Source of the DNA: Paracoccaceae bacterium
Lineage (GTDB): Bacteria; Pseudomonadota; Alphaproteobacteria; Rhodobacterales; Rhodobacteraceae
Length of the DNA stretch: 64,000 nucleotides
Assembly: GCA_028875855.1 (NCBI GenBank)
Contig: JAGWVA010000010.1
Location: forward strand, 1 to 64,000
Reading direction: 5' to 3'
The position numbers and the translations under genes are program-made. Position 1 is the stretch's first letter, and each line of letters begins with the position of its first letter. The notes beneath the pieces are model-generated. The model worked only from the letters and a program-made list of their open reading frames with translations, had not been told where the DNA came from and did not search any database. Shown here piece by piece: positions 20,048 to 30,450 of the stretch.

Positions 20048-21202
20048 TCAGGCGGCCTGCGTCAGCGCGGCGATCTCGGCCTGATAGGCCCATTCCACCC
20101 AGGGCAGCAGGGCTTCGACGTCGGCGGTTTCCACCGTCGAGCCGCACCAGATGCGCAGGCCGGGGGGCGCGTCGCGATAGGCGCCGATGTCCAGCGCCAC
20201 GCCCTCGCGCTCCAGCCGCTTGGCGACGGCCTTGGCGAAGGCAGCGCCATCGGCGATGCGCGGGTCGGTGAACTTCAGGCAGACCGAGGTCGTCGAAGCC
20301 GTCGCCGGGTCCACGGCCAGATTGGCGATCCAGTCGCGGCTGGCGCAGAAGTCCCAGACCGCCTTGGCATTCGCCGCGGCGCGGTCGATCAGCCCCTTCA
20401 GCCCGCCGATGGACTTCGCCCATTTCAGCGACACAAGGTAGTCCTCGACCGCCAGCATCGACGGGGTGTTGATCGTCTCGCCGACGAAGATCCCCTCGAT
20501 CAGCTTGCCACCCTTGGTCATGCGGAAGATCTTCGGCATCGGCCAGGCCGGGGTGTAGCTTTCCAGCCGCTCGACTGCGCGAGGCGACAGGATCAGCATC
20601 CCGTGCGCCGCCTCGCCACCCAGCACCTTCTGCCAGGAGAAGGTCACCACATCCAGCTTGTCCCACGGCAGGTCCATGGCGAAGGCGGCGCTGGTCGCGT
20701 CGCAAATCGTCAGCCCCGCACGGTCCGCCGGGATCGCGTCGCCATTCGGCAGCCGCACGCCCGAGGTCGTGCCGTTCCAGGTGAAGACGACATCGGTGTC
20801 GAAATCCACTTCGGCGAAATCCACGATCTCGCCATAGCCGGCGGTCTTCACCTCGGCGTCGATCTTGAGCTGCTTGACGACGTCCGTGACCCAGCCGGCG
20901 CCAAAGCTTTCCCAGGCGACCATCGTCGCCTTGCGGGCGCCCAGCAGAGACCACATCGCCATCTCGACCGCGCCGGTATCCGAGGCCGGAACGATCCCGA
21001 TACGATAGTCGGCGGGCACGCCAAGAATTTCGCGGGTAAGGTCGATCGCCTCTTTCAGCTTGGCCTTGCCGATGGCCGCACGATGCGACCGGCCCAGCGG
21101 CGCGTCGGCCAGAAGATCAAGCGAATAGGCGGGGATTTTCGCGCAAGGCCCGGAAGAAAAGCGCGGATTGGCCGGCCGCTTGGCCGGAACGGGCGTCGTC
21201 AT
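20048..21202 (-). CDS. serC: Phosphoserine aminotransferase
   Basis: [81 protein letters not shown]...[27 protein letters not shown]. Confidence 0.96.
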   Translation of the reverse strand: MTTPVPAKRPANPRFSSGPCAKIPAYSLDLLADAPLGRSHRAAIGKAKLKEAIDLTREILGVPADYRIGIVPASDTGAVEMAMWSLLGARKATMVAWESFGAGWVTDVVKQLKIDAEVKTAGYGEIVDFAEVDFDTDVVFTWNGTTSGVRLPNGDAIPADRAGLTICDATSAAFAMDLPWDKLDVVTFSWQKVLGGEAAHGMLILSPRAVERLESYTPAWPMPKIFRMTKGGKLIEGIFVGETINTPSMLAVEDYLVSLKWAKSIGGLKGLIDRAAANAKAVWDFCASRDWIANLAVDPATASTTSVCLKFTDPRIADGAAFAKAVAKRLEREGVALDIGAYRDAPPGLRIWCGSTVETADVEALLPWVEWAYQAEIAALTQAA

Positions 21203-21310
21203 GATAGTATCCTCACAGATATACGCCCCTCGTTGGGGAGGGGTGTCCCGCCGTCGGAGATACGCCCGGGCCTGCTCTGGCACAAGCGGGAAATCTGCGA
21301 TATTGCGCCG
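21203..21310 (-). promoter_or_regulatory. serC 5' leader, candidate serC RNA motif
   Basis: Structured leader directly before serC with CCCCUCCCCAACGAGGGG hairpin and repeated GGGCGUAUCU/GGGCGUAUAUCU; a serC RNA motif is known upstream of serC in Alphaproteobacteria. Covariance model not run. Confidence 0.4.
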
Positions 21311-21367
21311 CTTGAGGCGCGAAAAGCGACACGCCGCTCCACTATCGGAAACTCCGGGAAGGTCTCC

Positions 21368-22249
21368 ATGTATATCGCAACCCTGATGGCCAGCCCCACA
21401 CGGCGCGACCTTGCGCCCGAGACCGTCGAACGGCTTCGCGCCGCCTGGACCGGCGACGAGGTGACCTGGCTCGACCCCGGGACCGCCGCCGACATCGCGA
21501 TCGAGGCGATGCCCGCCGAACTCTGGGATCAGTGGGCCGCGCTGCAACGGATGGGCATCGACCTTGCCGTGCAGCCCGCCCAAGGGCGGCGCAAGCGGAT
21601 GCTGCTGGCGGACATGGATTCGACCATGATCGGGCAGGAATGCATCGACGAACTGGCGGCCGAGGCCGGCGTCGGCCCGCATGTCGCCGCGATCACCGCC
21701 CGCGCGATGAATGGCGAGCTGGGCTTCGAAGGCGCGCTGCGCGAGCGCGTGGCCCTGCTGCGCGGTCTGCCGGCCGAGATCGTGCACAAGGTGCTGGCCG
21801 AGCGCATCACCTTTGCCACCGGCGGGCGCAAGCTGGTAGCCACGATGAAGGCCAATGCGGGCTATGCCGCGCTGGTCTCGGGCGGCTTCACGGCCTTTTC
21901 CGAACCGGTGGCGACCTATCTGGGCTTCGACGAAAACCGCGCGAACCTGCTGATGGTCGAAGACGGCAAGCTGGCCGGCGCGGTGGCCGAACCCATTCTG
22001 GGGCGCGAGGCGAAGGTGGCCGCGCTGGAAGAGATCACGACGCGGCTGGGCCTTGCCGAATCGGAGGTTCTGGCGGTGGGCGACGGCGCCAACGACCTTG
22101 GTATGCTCAAACGCGCCGGATCGGGCGTGGCGCTGCACGCCAAGCCGACCGTCGCCGCCGAATGCAGCCTGCGGATCAACCACGGCGACCTGACGGCGCT
22201 GCTTTATCTGCAGGGCTATCACCGGGACGAGTTCGTGAGCGTCCCCTGA
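21368..22249 (+). CDS. serB: Phosphoserine phosphatase
   Basis: [28 protein letters not shown]...[20 protein letters not shown]...[27 protein letters not shown]. Confidence 0.96.
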   Translation: MYIATLMASPTRRDLAPETVERLRAAWTGDEVTWLDPGTAADIAIEAMPAELWDQWAALQRMGIDLAVQPAQGRRKRMLLADMDSTMIGQECIDELAAEAGVGPHVAAITARAMNGELGFEGALRERVALLRGLPAEIVHKVLAERITFATGGRKLVATMKANAGYAALVSGGFTAFSEPVATYLGFDENRANLLMVEDGKLAGAVAEPILGREAKVAALEEITTRLGLAESEVLAVGDGANDLGMLKRAGSGVALHAKPTVAAECSLRINHGDLTALLYLQGYHRDEFVSVP

Positions 22250-22257
22250 CGGCGGAA

Positions 22258-22310
22258 CGGGGGTTTCACACCCCCGCACCCCCGTGGGATATTTTCACCA
22301 AAGAGAAAGC
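22258..22310. repeat. Dispersed intergenic repeat copy 1 (hairpin + GATATTTT..CCAAAGAGAAAG)
   Basis: CGGGGG-TTTCACA-CCCCCG hairpin then CACCCCCGTGGGATATTTTCACCAAAGAGAAAGC; resembles 25323-25357 and 30361-30400. Confidence 0.55.
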
Positions 22311-22314
22311 GGGA

Positions 22315-23310
22315 TCAGACGAAGCCCTGCGCCGTGCGGAGGATGCCGGTCTCGAAGCCGCGCCAGTTCTTCTGGACGGTGTTCAGCCGCTTCTGCGTCG
22401 CCGGGTGGTTGGGGTCGAGCACGCCAAGCCGGACCAGCAGCGCCGCGATGGCGCCTTCCGAGGCGCGGGTGGTCCCGTCCACGATCTTTAGCGCGATGCC
22501 GCGCTTGAGTTCGGGAATGATCGCGATGAAGACCGCCTCGGCCCCGGTCTTGATCGCCACCTTGCCCCCCATGGCGCGCATCAGCTCGGTGCAGGCACGC
22601 CCCTCGCCCGCGACAAGCTCGGGATAAGAGGCCATCGCGCGCGCCAGCCGCGCCATCGCGCGGTCGCGGGAATCGCCCGCCCCGGTCGCCCCCGCAAAGC
22701 GGCCCATCGCGCGGGCCAGCCCGTGGACCGACGTCGCGAAGTTCGGGGCCGAGCAGCCGTCGATGCCGTAACCGGGCGAGGCCTCGCCGGTCACTTCCTC
22801 GAAGGCGGCCTTGACCGCGCGCTGGACGGGGTGATCGACCTCGACATATTCGGGCCCGGCCTTGAGGTGTTTCGTCAGCGTCAGGAAGCCCGAATGCTTG
22901 CCCGAGCAGTTGTTGTGGATCTGGCAGGGCTTGGTGTCCGAGCACAGAAGCTCCTTGTTTGCTTCCGGATCGTTCGGCATATGCGCGCCGCAGCGCAGGT
23001 CGGCCTCGGTCATGCCGAGATCGGCGAGCCAGCGCGTGACCATGTCGGTGTGGATATGCGCGCCCTGATGGCTGGCGCAGGCCAGCGCCAGTTGCGCCTC
23101 GGTCAACCCGGCGGCATCGGCGGCGCCACTTTCCAGCAGCGGCAGCGCCTGCAACATCTTGCACGACGAACGCGGGAAGATCACGGCCGAGGGATCGCCC
23201 CAGGCTTCGACGATCTCGCCCTTTTCATCGCAGATGACGGCATGGCCAAGGTGCTGGCTTTCCAGCCGCCCGCCGCGCCAAAGTTCGATCATGGGGATAG
23301 CCGACGACAT
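22315..23310 (-). CDS. L-asparaginase II (rhizobial type)
   Basis: IELWRGGRLESQHLGHAVICDEKGEIVEAWGDPSAVIFPRSSCKMLQALPLLESGAAD...HNNCSGKHSGFLTL...GYGIDGCSAPNFATSVHGLARAMGRFA. Confidence 0.9.
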   Translation of the reverse strand: MSSAIPMIELWRGGRLESQHLGHAVICDEKGEIVEAWGDPSAVIFPRSSCKMLQALPLLESGAADAAGLTEAQLALACASHQGAHIHTDMVTRWLADLGMTEADLRCGAHMPNDPEANKELLCSDTKPCQIHNNCSGKHSGFLTLTKHLKAGPEYVEVDHPVQRAVKAAFEEVTGEASPGYGIDGCSAPNFATSVHGLARAMGRFAGATGAGDSRDRAMARLARAMASYPELVAGEGRACTELMRAMGGKVAIKTGAEAVFIAIIPELKRGIALKIVDGTTRASEGAIAALLVRLGVLDPNHPATQKRLNTVQKNWRGFETGILRTAQGFV

Positions 23311-23472
23311 CCGTTTACTCCTACACGGCTGCGCGATTTTCCGCGCACGGGGGTTTCGCGCAGAAGCAATCTTGCGCTAAGACTCCCCTATCGAGTTGGA
23401 ACCGGCCACGCTACCGAAAAAGGCGCGTTCGAGACGCCGGAGCCAAGAGCAACAGGCTAGAGGCAGACCACG

Positions 23473-24003
23473 ATGAAATCTGTAATCGAGGGCGGCATTC
23501 TCTTTGCGGGCGCGCTTCTGATCGCAACGGGCGCCTGGGCACAGGCGGCGACGAACAAGCCCGTGGACGTCAAGAACGACTGGAGCATTTTCAAGGCCGC
23601 CAATCCGACGGAATGCTGGGGCGCCTCGTCCCCGAAGAAGTGGGTGGCGATGCGCGGCGGCAAGGAAGTGAAGGCGAACCGCGGGCCGATCATGCTGTTC
23701 GTGACCTTCCGCCCCGGCGCGGGGGCGAATGGCGAGATCTCGTTTACCGGCGGCTACCCCTTCGCGAAGAATTCCACCGCGGAGATGGAGCTGAACGGCA
23801 AGAAATACGAGCTGTTCACGCAGGGCGAATGGGCCTGGCCGCGCACGCCGGCCGATGGATCGGGCCTGCTGGCCGCCCTGAAAGGCGGCAGCGAAGCGAC
23901 CATCACCGCGCATTCCGACCGTGGGACCGAGACGAAGGATACCTTCTCGCTGATGGGCTTCACGGCCGCCATGGCCGAGGCCGAGAAGATCTGCGCGAAG
24001 TGA
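23473..24003 (+). CDS. Invasion-associated locus B (IalB) family secreted protein
   Basis: Signal peptide followed by DVKNDWSIFKAANPTECWGASSPKKWVAMRGGKEVKANRGPIMLFVTFRPGAGANGEISFTGGYPF. Confidence 0.75.
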   Translation: MKSVIEGGILFAGALLIATGAWAQAATNKPVDVKNDWSIFKAANPTECWGASSPKKWVAMRGGKEVKANRGPIMLFVTFRPGAGANGEISFTGGYPFAKNSTAEMELNGKKYELFTQGEWAWPRTPADGSGLLAALKGGSEATITAHSDRGTETKDTFSLMGFTAAMAEAEKICAK

Positions 24004-24029
24004 TCGCATCCCGGCGGTTCTGACGATCC

Positions 24030-24060
24030 GGCCCCATGGCTCAGCGCCCTGGGGCCTTTG
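24030..24060 (+). terminator. Possible terminator after IalB-family gene
   Basis: GGCCCCA ... TGGGGCC followed by TTTG. Confidence 0.45.
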
Positions 24061-24117
24061 TTGCGACCGGCCCGCAAATCCTATATAGCAGTCGCCTCAT
24101 TCCCGGAGAGCGCGACG

Positions 24118-25293
24118 ATGACCAATGCCCCGATCACGCAGGACGTTCTGACCCTGCCGCGCAAGCTGCCCGAGGGCGGCCCCCTGAACCTTGTCGGGCT
24201 GACGCGCGACCAGCTTCGTGACGCGCTGATCGCCGCCGGAACGCCCGACAAGCAGGCCAAGATGCGGGTGGGGCAGGTCTGGCAGTGGATCTATCACTGG
24301 GGCGTGCGCGACTTCGCGGACATGACCAACCTCGGCAAGGACTACCGCGCGCTGCTGGCGGAGCATTTCACCATCGCCGTGCCCGAAGTGGTCACGCGTC
24401 AGGTCTCGGCCGACGGGACGCGGAAATACCTGCTGCGGATCGCCGGCGGCCACGAGGTCGAGACCGTCTACATCCCCGAAGAGAACCGTGGAACGCTTTG
24501 CATTTCCAGCCAGGTGGGCTGCACGCTGACCTGTTCCTTCTGCCACACCGGCACGCAGAAACTGGTGCGCAACCTGACCGCGGCCGAGATCGTGGGCCAG
24601 GTCATGGTGGCGCGCGACGACCTTGGCGAATGGCCGAAACCCGGAGAGCCCAAGGACGAAACCCGGCTGGTGTCCAACGTCGTCCTGATGGGCATGGGCG
24701 AACCGCTCTATAACTTCGACAACGTCCGCGACGCGATGAAGGTCGTGATGGACGGCGAGGGGATCTCGCTTTCGCGGCGGCGGATCACGCTGTCCACCTC
24801 GGGCGTGGTGCCGGAGATCGCGCGGGCGGCCGAAGAGATCGGCTGCCTGCTGGCGGTCAGCTTCCACGCCACCACGGATGCCGTGCGCGACACGCTGGTG
24901 CCGATCAACAAGCGCTGGAACATCGAGACGCTTCTGAACGCGCTGCGCGAATATCCCCGGCTGTCGAACTCCGAGCGGATCACCTTCGAATACGTCATGC
25001 TGAAGGGCGTGAACGATTCCGATGCGGACGCGAAGCGGCTGGTGAAGCTGATCGCGGGCATTCCGGCCAAGATCAACCTGATCCCGTTCAACGAATGGCC
25101 CGGCTCGCCCTATCAGCGCAGCGACTGGGAACGGATCGAGGCTTTTGCCGACATCATCTACAAGGCGGGCTATGCGTCCCCCATCCGCACGCCGCGGGGC
25201 GAGGACATCATGGCCGCCTGCGGGCAGTTGAAATCCGCGACCGAGCGCGCCCGAAAAAGCCGCGCGGCGATCGAGGCGGAAGCCGGGATGTGA
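24118..25293 (+). CDS. rlmN: Dual-specificity RNA methyltransferase (23S rRNA A2503)
   Basis: [28 protein letters not shown]...[34 protein letters not shown]...radical SAM CX3CX2C motif. Confidence 0.97.
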   Translation: MTNAPITQDVLTLPRKLPEGGPLNLVGLTRDQLRDALIAAGTPDKQAKMRVGQVWQWIYHWGVRDFADMTNLGKDYRALLAEHFTIAVPEVVTRQVSADGTRKYLLRIAGGHEVETVYIPEENRGTLCISSQVGCTLTCSFCHTGTQKLVRNLTAAEIVGQVMVARDDLGEWPKPGEPKDETRLVSNVVLMGMGEPLYNFDNVRDAMKVVMDGEGISLSRRRITLSTSGVVPEIARAAEEIGCLLAVSFHATTDAVRDTLVPINKRWNIETLLNALREYPRLSNSERITFEYVMLKGVNDSDADAKRLVKLIAGIPAKINLIPFNEWPGSPYQRSDWERIEAFADIIYKAGYASPIRTPRGEDIMAACGQLKSATERARKSRAAIEAEAGM

Positions 25294-25322
25294 CGGGCAG
25301 GCCGGGGCGCGGGCGGATAGCT

Positions 25323-25357
25323 GCGCCTCCGGCGGGATTATTTGCTTCAGAAAGAAC
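25323..25357. repeat. Dispersed intergenic repeat copy 2
   Basis: GCGCCTCCGGCGGGATTATTTGCTTCAGAAAGAAC; related to copies at 22258-22310 and 30361-30400. Confidence 0.5.
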
Positions 25358-25359
25358 GG

Positions 25360-27027
25360 CTAGCGCGCGGAGTAGACCGTAAGGTGCAGCCGTCTGCCGT
25401 TGCCGAGGTCGAGGGCGTCGATCCGCGCCGCCGCCCTGGGATCGAGGCCAAGGGCCTCTGCGGCTGCCTTAAAGGCCGCGCTGTCGGCGATGGCGGCGAC
25501 CGTGCAGCGGTCGGCCTCCATCGCGCGGGCGGCGTCGGGCGCGGTCAGGCCTTGTGCCGAGACGGGCGCAAGGAAGACAAGCGAGGGTTCGTCATAGCCC
25601 TGCGCGACGATGGGCCGGGCGGGACAGGCGGGCGTCGGCACGGCGTAGGCCGCGATGGCTCTGGCGGGCCAGAGCGCGGGAATGGCCGCCGCGATGCCAA
25701 GGAAGCCGCCCGCGAAGGCCCCGCCCGTCAGCCACAGGCCAATGAGTGTGGCCATCTCGAGCCGGGCGAGGAATGCCGCGCGGGCCAGCAGGGCGCCAAG
25801 GCCGAAGACGACAAGCGCAAGGCCAAGCGGCACGACGGGCAGGGCCCCGAGACGCACGCCATAGGCCGCCGCCGCGATCAGGATCGCCACGGGCGGCATG
25901 ATGAGTGCGCCCGCCACGATCCCCTGCCAGCGCCGCGCCCCGCCCTGCACCACGCCAGCCCAGACCAGCGCCACCGCCAGTGCAAGCCCGGGATAAAGCG
26001 GCAGGACGTAGTGGATCAGCTTCGTCGGGCTCGCTTCGAACACCAGCCAGCTCGGGATCACCCAAGCCAGGGCGAAGATGACACCGGGCTGCCGCCGCGC
26101 GGCCCAAAGCGCGGGGAGCGACAGCGCCAACGGGATCGAGGCTGGGAAAAAGGTCACCCAAAGCGCGGCAAGGTAGCTGCCGGGCGGGGCGCCGTGGCTT
26201 TCCTGCGCGGCGACGACCTTGCCCAGCAGATCGTGGCCCAGGGCCTCCGCCCAGAAGGCGCCGCCGGATTTCACCGTGATCGCGATGAACCACGGCAGGA
26301 CCAGCAAGAGAAACCCGGCAACTCCCGGCCCGGGCCGCAGCGCCAGCAGCCAGCGCCAGCGGCGATGGGCCCCTGCCAAGGCCAGCGCCGTCAGCCCGAC
26401 GACCATCAGCCCCACCGGCCCCTTCAGCAGGACCGAGGCCGCCAGCGCCCCCCAGAACTGTGCGACCGGCGCCCATGGCAGGGGTTCGACCGCGAACCCC
26501 GCACCGCCCGCGCTGCGATAAAGCCGCGCCAGCACCATCTGCGCGGCAAGGATGGCCGCCAGCAGGCAGGCGTCCGTCGTGGCCAGATGCGCCTCGGCCA
26601 GCAGCAGGAACACCCCCGACAGCAGCATCCCCCCGGTCAGCCCCGCCATCCGTCCGCCGAACCCGCCCGCGATCCGCGCGGCCATCAGGACCGACAGCAG
26701 CGCCGCCGCCAGCGACGGCAGCCGGTAGTGCCAGATCGTCCGGTCCCCCGCCCCGCCAAGGGCAGACACCGCCGCAGCCTGAATCCAGTAGATGCCGATG
26801 GGTTTCTTGTAACGGTGCCCGGTCTGGTAATGGATGTCGATCGGATCGCCCGAGACGACCATCTGCTTCGTTGCCTGCGCAAACAGCGCCTCGTCCCGGT
26901 CAACGGGGGGCAGGCTGGTGAAGGCCGGCAGGGCCGCCCCCAGAACCATCAGCGCCAGCAGGACCGCCATCGCCGCCGGCGGCAGCCGGGGCACGATCCG
27001 TTCGATCCCCCTCGCCAGCCGAACCAT
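25360..27027 (-). CDS. ArnT/PMT-like membrane glycosyltransferase
   Basis: Multi-pass protein with PPVDRDEALFAQATKQMVVSGDPIDIHYQTGHRYKKPIGIYWIQAA (DE motif of PMT/ArnT family). Confidence 0.85.
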   Translation of the reverse strand: MVRLARGIERIVPRLPPAAMAVLLALMVLGAALPAFTSLPPVDRDEALFAQATKQMVVSGDPIDIHYQTGHRYKKPIGIYWIQAAAVSALGGAGDRTIWHYRLPSLAAALLSVLMAARIAGGFGGRMAGLTGGMLLSGVFLLLAEAHLATTDACLLAAILAAQMVLARLYRSAGGAGFAVEPLPWAPVAQFWGALAASVLLKGPVGLMVVGLTALALAGAHRRWRWLLALRPGPGVAGFLLLVLPWFIAITVKSGGAFWAEALGHDLLGKVVAAQESHGAPPGSYLAALWVTFFPASIPLALSLPALWAARRQPGVIFALAWVIPSWLVFEASPTKLIHYVLPLYPGLALAVALVWAGVVQGGARRWQGIVAGALIMPPVAILIAAAAYGVRLGALPVVPLGLALVVFGLGALLARAAFLARLEMATLIGLWLTGGAFAGGFLGIAAAIPALWPARAIAAYAVPTPACPARPIVAQGYDEPSLVFLAPVSAQGLTAPDAARAMEADRCTVAAIADSAAFKAAAEALGLDPRAAARIDALDLGNGRRLHLTVYSAR

Positions 27028-27030
27028 CCG

Positions 27031-27840
27031 CTACGCCGCCCCGTCCATGACCTCCAGCGCCTCTTCCACCGTCTCGACGAAGCGGAACAGCTCAAGGTCG
27101 CGGGCCGCGATCGTCCCCGCCTCGACCAGCGCCTGAAAGTTCACGACGCGGTTCCAGTAGCCCCGCCCGAACAGCAGGATCGGAACTCGCTTCATCCGAC
27201 CCGTCTGGATCAGCGTGATCGCCTCGAACATCTCGTCCAGCGTGCCGAAGCCACCGGGGAAGACGACGATGGCCCGCGCGCGCATCAGGAAATGCATCTT
27301 GCGCACGGCGAAATAGTGGAAGTTGAAACACAGCTCGGGCGTCACATAAGCGTTGGGCCGCTGTTCATGCGGCAGCACGATATTGAGCCCGATGGAAATC
27401 CCGCCCGCATCGGCGGCGCCACGGTTTCCCGCCTCCATGATGCCGGGGCCACCGCCTGTCGCGATCACGTAGTCGCTTCCCCCCATCGACAGGGACCGTT
27501 CCGTGACCTTCCGCGCGAAGGCCCGCGCGATGCCGTAATAGTCGGAAAGATCGCCCAGACCCGCGGCCGCCTCGTCGCGCCGCGCTGGCTCCGGGATGCG
27601 GGCGGACCCGAACAGGACGACAGTCGATTTGATGCCGCGCTCGGACAGCTCGATCTCGGTCTTCGACAGCTCCAGTTGCAGCCGAACCCCGCGCATGTCG
27701 TCGCGCAGCAGGAAATCCGTGTCGGCATAGGCCAGCCGGTAGCTGGGCGACCGCGCCTGCGGCGTATCCGGCAGGCCGCGGGCATGGCGCATATCCTCGC
27801 CCGCGTCGCGCAGGCGGCTGATCCTTGGGTCATCGGTCAT
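27031..27840 (-). CDS. LOG-family / TIGR00730 Rossmann-fold protein
   Basis: STVVLFGSARIP...VIATGGGPGIMEAGNRGAADAGGISIGLNIVLPHEQ...ARAIVVFPGGFGTLDEMFEAITLIQTG (PGGxGTxxE motif). Confidence 0.9.
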   Translation of the reverse strand: MTDDPRISRLRDAGEDMRHARGLPDTPQARSPSYRLAYADTDFLLRDDMRGVRLQLELSKTEIELSERGIKSTVVLFGSARIPEPARRDEAAAGLGDLSDYYGIARAFARKVTERSLSMGGSDYVIATGGGPGIMEAGNRGAADAGGISIGLNIVLPHEQRPNAYVTPELCFNFHYFAVRKMHFLMRARAIVVFPGGFGTLDEMFEAITLIQTGRMKRVPILLFGRGYWNRVVNFQALVEAGTIAARDLELFRFVETVEEALEVMDGAA

Positions 27841-27935
27841 GGGCGGCTCCTCTTCCTCCGACGCTCGCAGATTGCGCGGGGGGCCCCTCTGGTCTATAGC
27901 CTCGGCGCCAGTGATGCCAGCGCCCGGAGGACACC

Positions 27936-28763
27936 ATGGATCATGCCGCCCTCGAATCCGCCATCGAAGCCGCGTGGGAAGCCCGCGACACGATCACGCC
28001 CGCCACGACGGGCGACGCCCGCGACGCCATCGAGGCGACGCTGACCGCGCTTGATTCCGGCAGGCTGCGGGTGGCCGAGCGCCGGGCCGACGGCACGTGG
28101 CATGTGAACCAGTGGGCGAAGAAGGCCGTTTTGCTCGGCTTTCGCGTCAAGGACATGGAGATGCAGTCCGGCGGCCCGCAGGGCGGCGGCTGGTGGGACA
28201 AGGTGGACAGCAAGTTCGCCGGCTGGGGCGACAACCAGTGGCGCGCCGCGGGTTTCCGCGCGGTGCCGAACTGCATCGTCCGCCGCTCCGCCTTCATCGC
28301 CAAGGGCGTGGTGCTGATGCCGAGCTTCGTCAACCTTGGCGCCTATGTCGATGAAGGCACGATGGTCGATACCTGGGCCACGGTCGGCTCCTGCGCACAG
28401 ATCGGCAAGAACGTGCACCTGTCGGGCGGCGTCGGCATCGGCGGCGTGCTGGAACCGATGCAGGCCGGCCCCACCATCATCGAGGACAACTGCTTCATCG
28501 GCGCCCGGTCCGAGGTCGTCGAGGGCTGCATCGTCCGCGAAGGCTCGGTGCTGGGCATGGGCGTCTATATCGGCAAATCCACCAAGATCGTGGACCGCGA
28601 AACGGGCGAGGTCATGTATGGCGAAGTGCCCGCGGGCTCGGTCGTCGTCTCTGGCTCGATGCCGTCGAAGAACGGCGTGAACCTTTACTGCGCGGTGATC
28701 GTGAAGCGCGTGGACGCGCAGACCCGGTCGAAGACCTCGATCAACGAATTGCTGCGGGACTAA
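27936..28763 (+). CDS. dapD: 2,3,4,5-tetrahydropyridine-2,6-dicarboxylate N-succinyltransferase
   Basis: [36 protein letters not shown]...[60 protein letters not shown]. Confidence 0.97.
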   Translation: MDHAALESAIEAAWEARDTITPATTGDARDAIEATLTALDSGRLRVAERRADGTWHVNQWAKKAVLLGFRVKDMEMQSGGPQGGGWWDKVDSKFAGWGDNQWRAAGFRAVPNCIVRRSAFIAKGVVLMPSFVNLGAYVDEGTMVDTWATVGSCAQIGKNVHLSGGVGIGGVLEPMQAGPTIIEDNCFIGARSEVVEGCIVREGSVLGMGVYIGKSTKIVDRETGEVMYGEVPAGSVVVSGSMPSKNGVNLYCAVIVKRVDAQTRSKTSINELLRD

Positions 28764-28789
28764 CCGACCGCCCCCCGGGAGGGTATGAC

Positions 28790-29119
28790 ATGACCGATGC
28801 CAAGCAACCCAAGGCCCAGCAGGTCTATACCCTCCTGGTCGAGGTTGGCCGCTGCGCGGGGGACGGCCTGCCCGACAAGGCGACGGGCGCAGGGCTCTTG
28901 TGCTACGCCACCGGCGTGGACGAGGCCGAGGCCGTGCGCGAGACCGTGGCGCTTCTGAAGGCGGCCGAGATGAATCCGCTGGACGTCACCGGCTACGGCA
29001 GCCTTGCCGAACGCCTTGCCGAGGGCGAAGAGATCGCGGACGAGGAACAAGAGTTGATGGAGCGCGCGCTGGCCGAGAATTCCGTGGTCGTCGCGCAGAT
29101 GACGCCCTTCTTCGACTAA
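28790..29119 (+). CDS. Conserved-looking small hypothetical protein
   Basis: 109 aa ORF with good spacing behind dapD: MTDAKQPKAQQVYTLLVEVGRCAGDGLPDKATGAGLLCYATGVDEAEAVRETVALLK. Confidence 0.6.
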   Translation: MTDAKQPKAQQVYTLLVEVGRCAGDGLPDKATGAGLLCYATGVDEAEAVRETVALLKAAEMNPLDVTGYGSLAERLAEGEEIADEEQELMERALAENSVVVAQMTPFFD

Positions 29120-30321
29120 AGCGGATCGCGCAGCCAGCCGGGCGCGAAATCGACCCTGTCACAGCCCGAGAACCGCGCCAGCCGGTCCAGTTCCGCCTCC
29201 AGCCGTCGGCATCGTCCGGCGCCCATCGCCACGCCGCGTTCCGGCCAGAAGGCCCGCACGGCGAGGCTGGATGCCTGCCGGTCCGCCTTGGCGTCGATCC
29301 GCCCCACGAGCCGGTCGCCCTCCAGCACGGGGAAGACGTAGTATCCATAGACCCGCTGCGGCTCGGGCACGAAGACCTCGATCCGGTAGAAGAACCCGAA
29401 CAGCCGCTCCGCCCGGTTGCGGTCGCGCAGGGCCGGGTCGAAGGGGCTGAGGATGCGCAGCCTTCCGGTCGGCTCGGGCGGCGTTTCGTCCAGAAGATCG
29501 GGCCGCGCGAAAGACCGCCGCCGCGCCCCGTCAGCGCCTTCGACATCGACCTCGATCAAGGCGCCGCGGTCCAGCGCCGCCGCGCACCAGTCGCGCGCCT
29601 CCGCGGGCGTCACGCTCGCCCAGAAGGCCGCGATCTCGCCCGAGGTTGCAAATCCCAGCCGGTCCAGCGCCGCATTGCAGGCCCAGTCGATCGTCGCGTC
29701 GCAGCCCGGATCGTGATGCAGATGCGGAGGGGGAATCACGCGCTCGGTCAGGTCATAGACCTTCTGGAACCCCTCGCGCCGCGACACCGCCAAAGCCCCG
29801 GTGCGCCAGAGATATTCCAGCGCCGTCTTGTCGGGATGCCAGTCCCACCAGCCGCCCTTCGCCTTTGGCGCGTCGCCCCCGGTCTCGGCCGCCGTCACCG
29901 GGCCGTCAGCCTCGATGCGCCGCAAGACCCCCTCCAGCCGGTCAAGATAGGCCGGATCGCGCCAGCTCCGCCACCTTTCGGCCAACGACTCCCGCGCCCG
30001 GTCGAAGCGCAGCCGCCAGTGGGGAAAGAACTCGGTCGGGATGACGGAGGCGTCGTGCGTCCAGTGCTCGAACAGCGCGCGGCGGTCTTCCAGCAAATGC
30101 CGCAGATGCTCGGACCGATAGCCCGAGAGGCGCGACCGCAGGATCATGTGATGCGCCCGCGCGACCGTGTTGATGCTGTCCACCTGCACGAAGCCCAGCC
30201 GCGTGACCACCGATGCCACATCGGCCGCCGTGACCGGACCCGTCTGCACCTCGTCCAGCAGATGACGCTGCAGGAACACCCGCCGCGCGGTCGCATTGGT
30301 CAGGATCGGTCGCACGCCCAT
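29116..30321 (-). CDS. YcaQ/AlkX-type winged-helix DNA glycosylase-like protein
   Basis: ARRVFLQRHLLDE...VVTRLGFVQVDSINTVARAHHMILRSRLSGY...LFEHWTHDASVIP (QVD motif of the HTH_42/YcaQ family); exact start uncertain. Confidence 0.85.
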   Translation of the reverse strand: MGVRPILTNATARRVFLQRHLLDEVQTGPVTAADVASVVTRLGFVQVDSINTVARAHHMILRSRLSGYRSEHLRHLLEDRRALFEHWTHDASVIPTEFFPHWRLRFDRARESLAERWRSWRDPAYLDRLEGVLRRIEADGPVTAAETGGDAPKAKGGWWDWHPDKTALEYLWRTGALAVSRREGFQKVYDLTERVIPPPHLHHDPGCDATIDWACNAALDRLGFATSGEIAAFWASVTPAEARDWCAAALDRGALIEVDVEGADGARRRSFARPDLLDETPPEPTGRLRILSPFDPALRDRNRAERLFGFFYRIEVFVPEPQRVYGYYVFPVLEGDRLVGRIDAKADRQASSLAVRAFWPERGVAMGAGRCRRLEAELDRLARFSGCDRVDFAPGWLRDPL

Positions 30322-30360
30322 TCGCCCATGATGCGCAGAGCGAAGCGCCGCCGCCAAGCC

Positions 30361-30400
30361 CTTTCACTTTGGCATAAATATCCCCGCCGGAGGCAGAAAG
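30361..30400. repeat. Dispersed intergenic repeat copy 3 (minus orientation)
   Basis: Reverse complement CTTTCTGCCTCCGGCGGGGATATTTATGCCAAAGTGAAAG; related to 22258-22310 and 25323-25357. Confidence 0.55.
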
Positions 30401-30450
30401 TCCTTGCCGACCCCCTGCCCCCGGCGGGGCGTATCAGAACGGACGACCGC

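Noticed and set aside
25342-28044. 900-aa plus-strand ORF
   Set aside because: Runs antisense across the ArnT-like and LOG genes; low-complexity artefact
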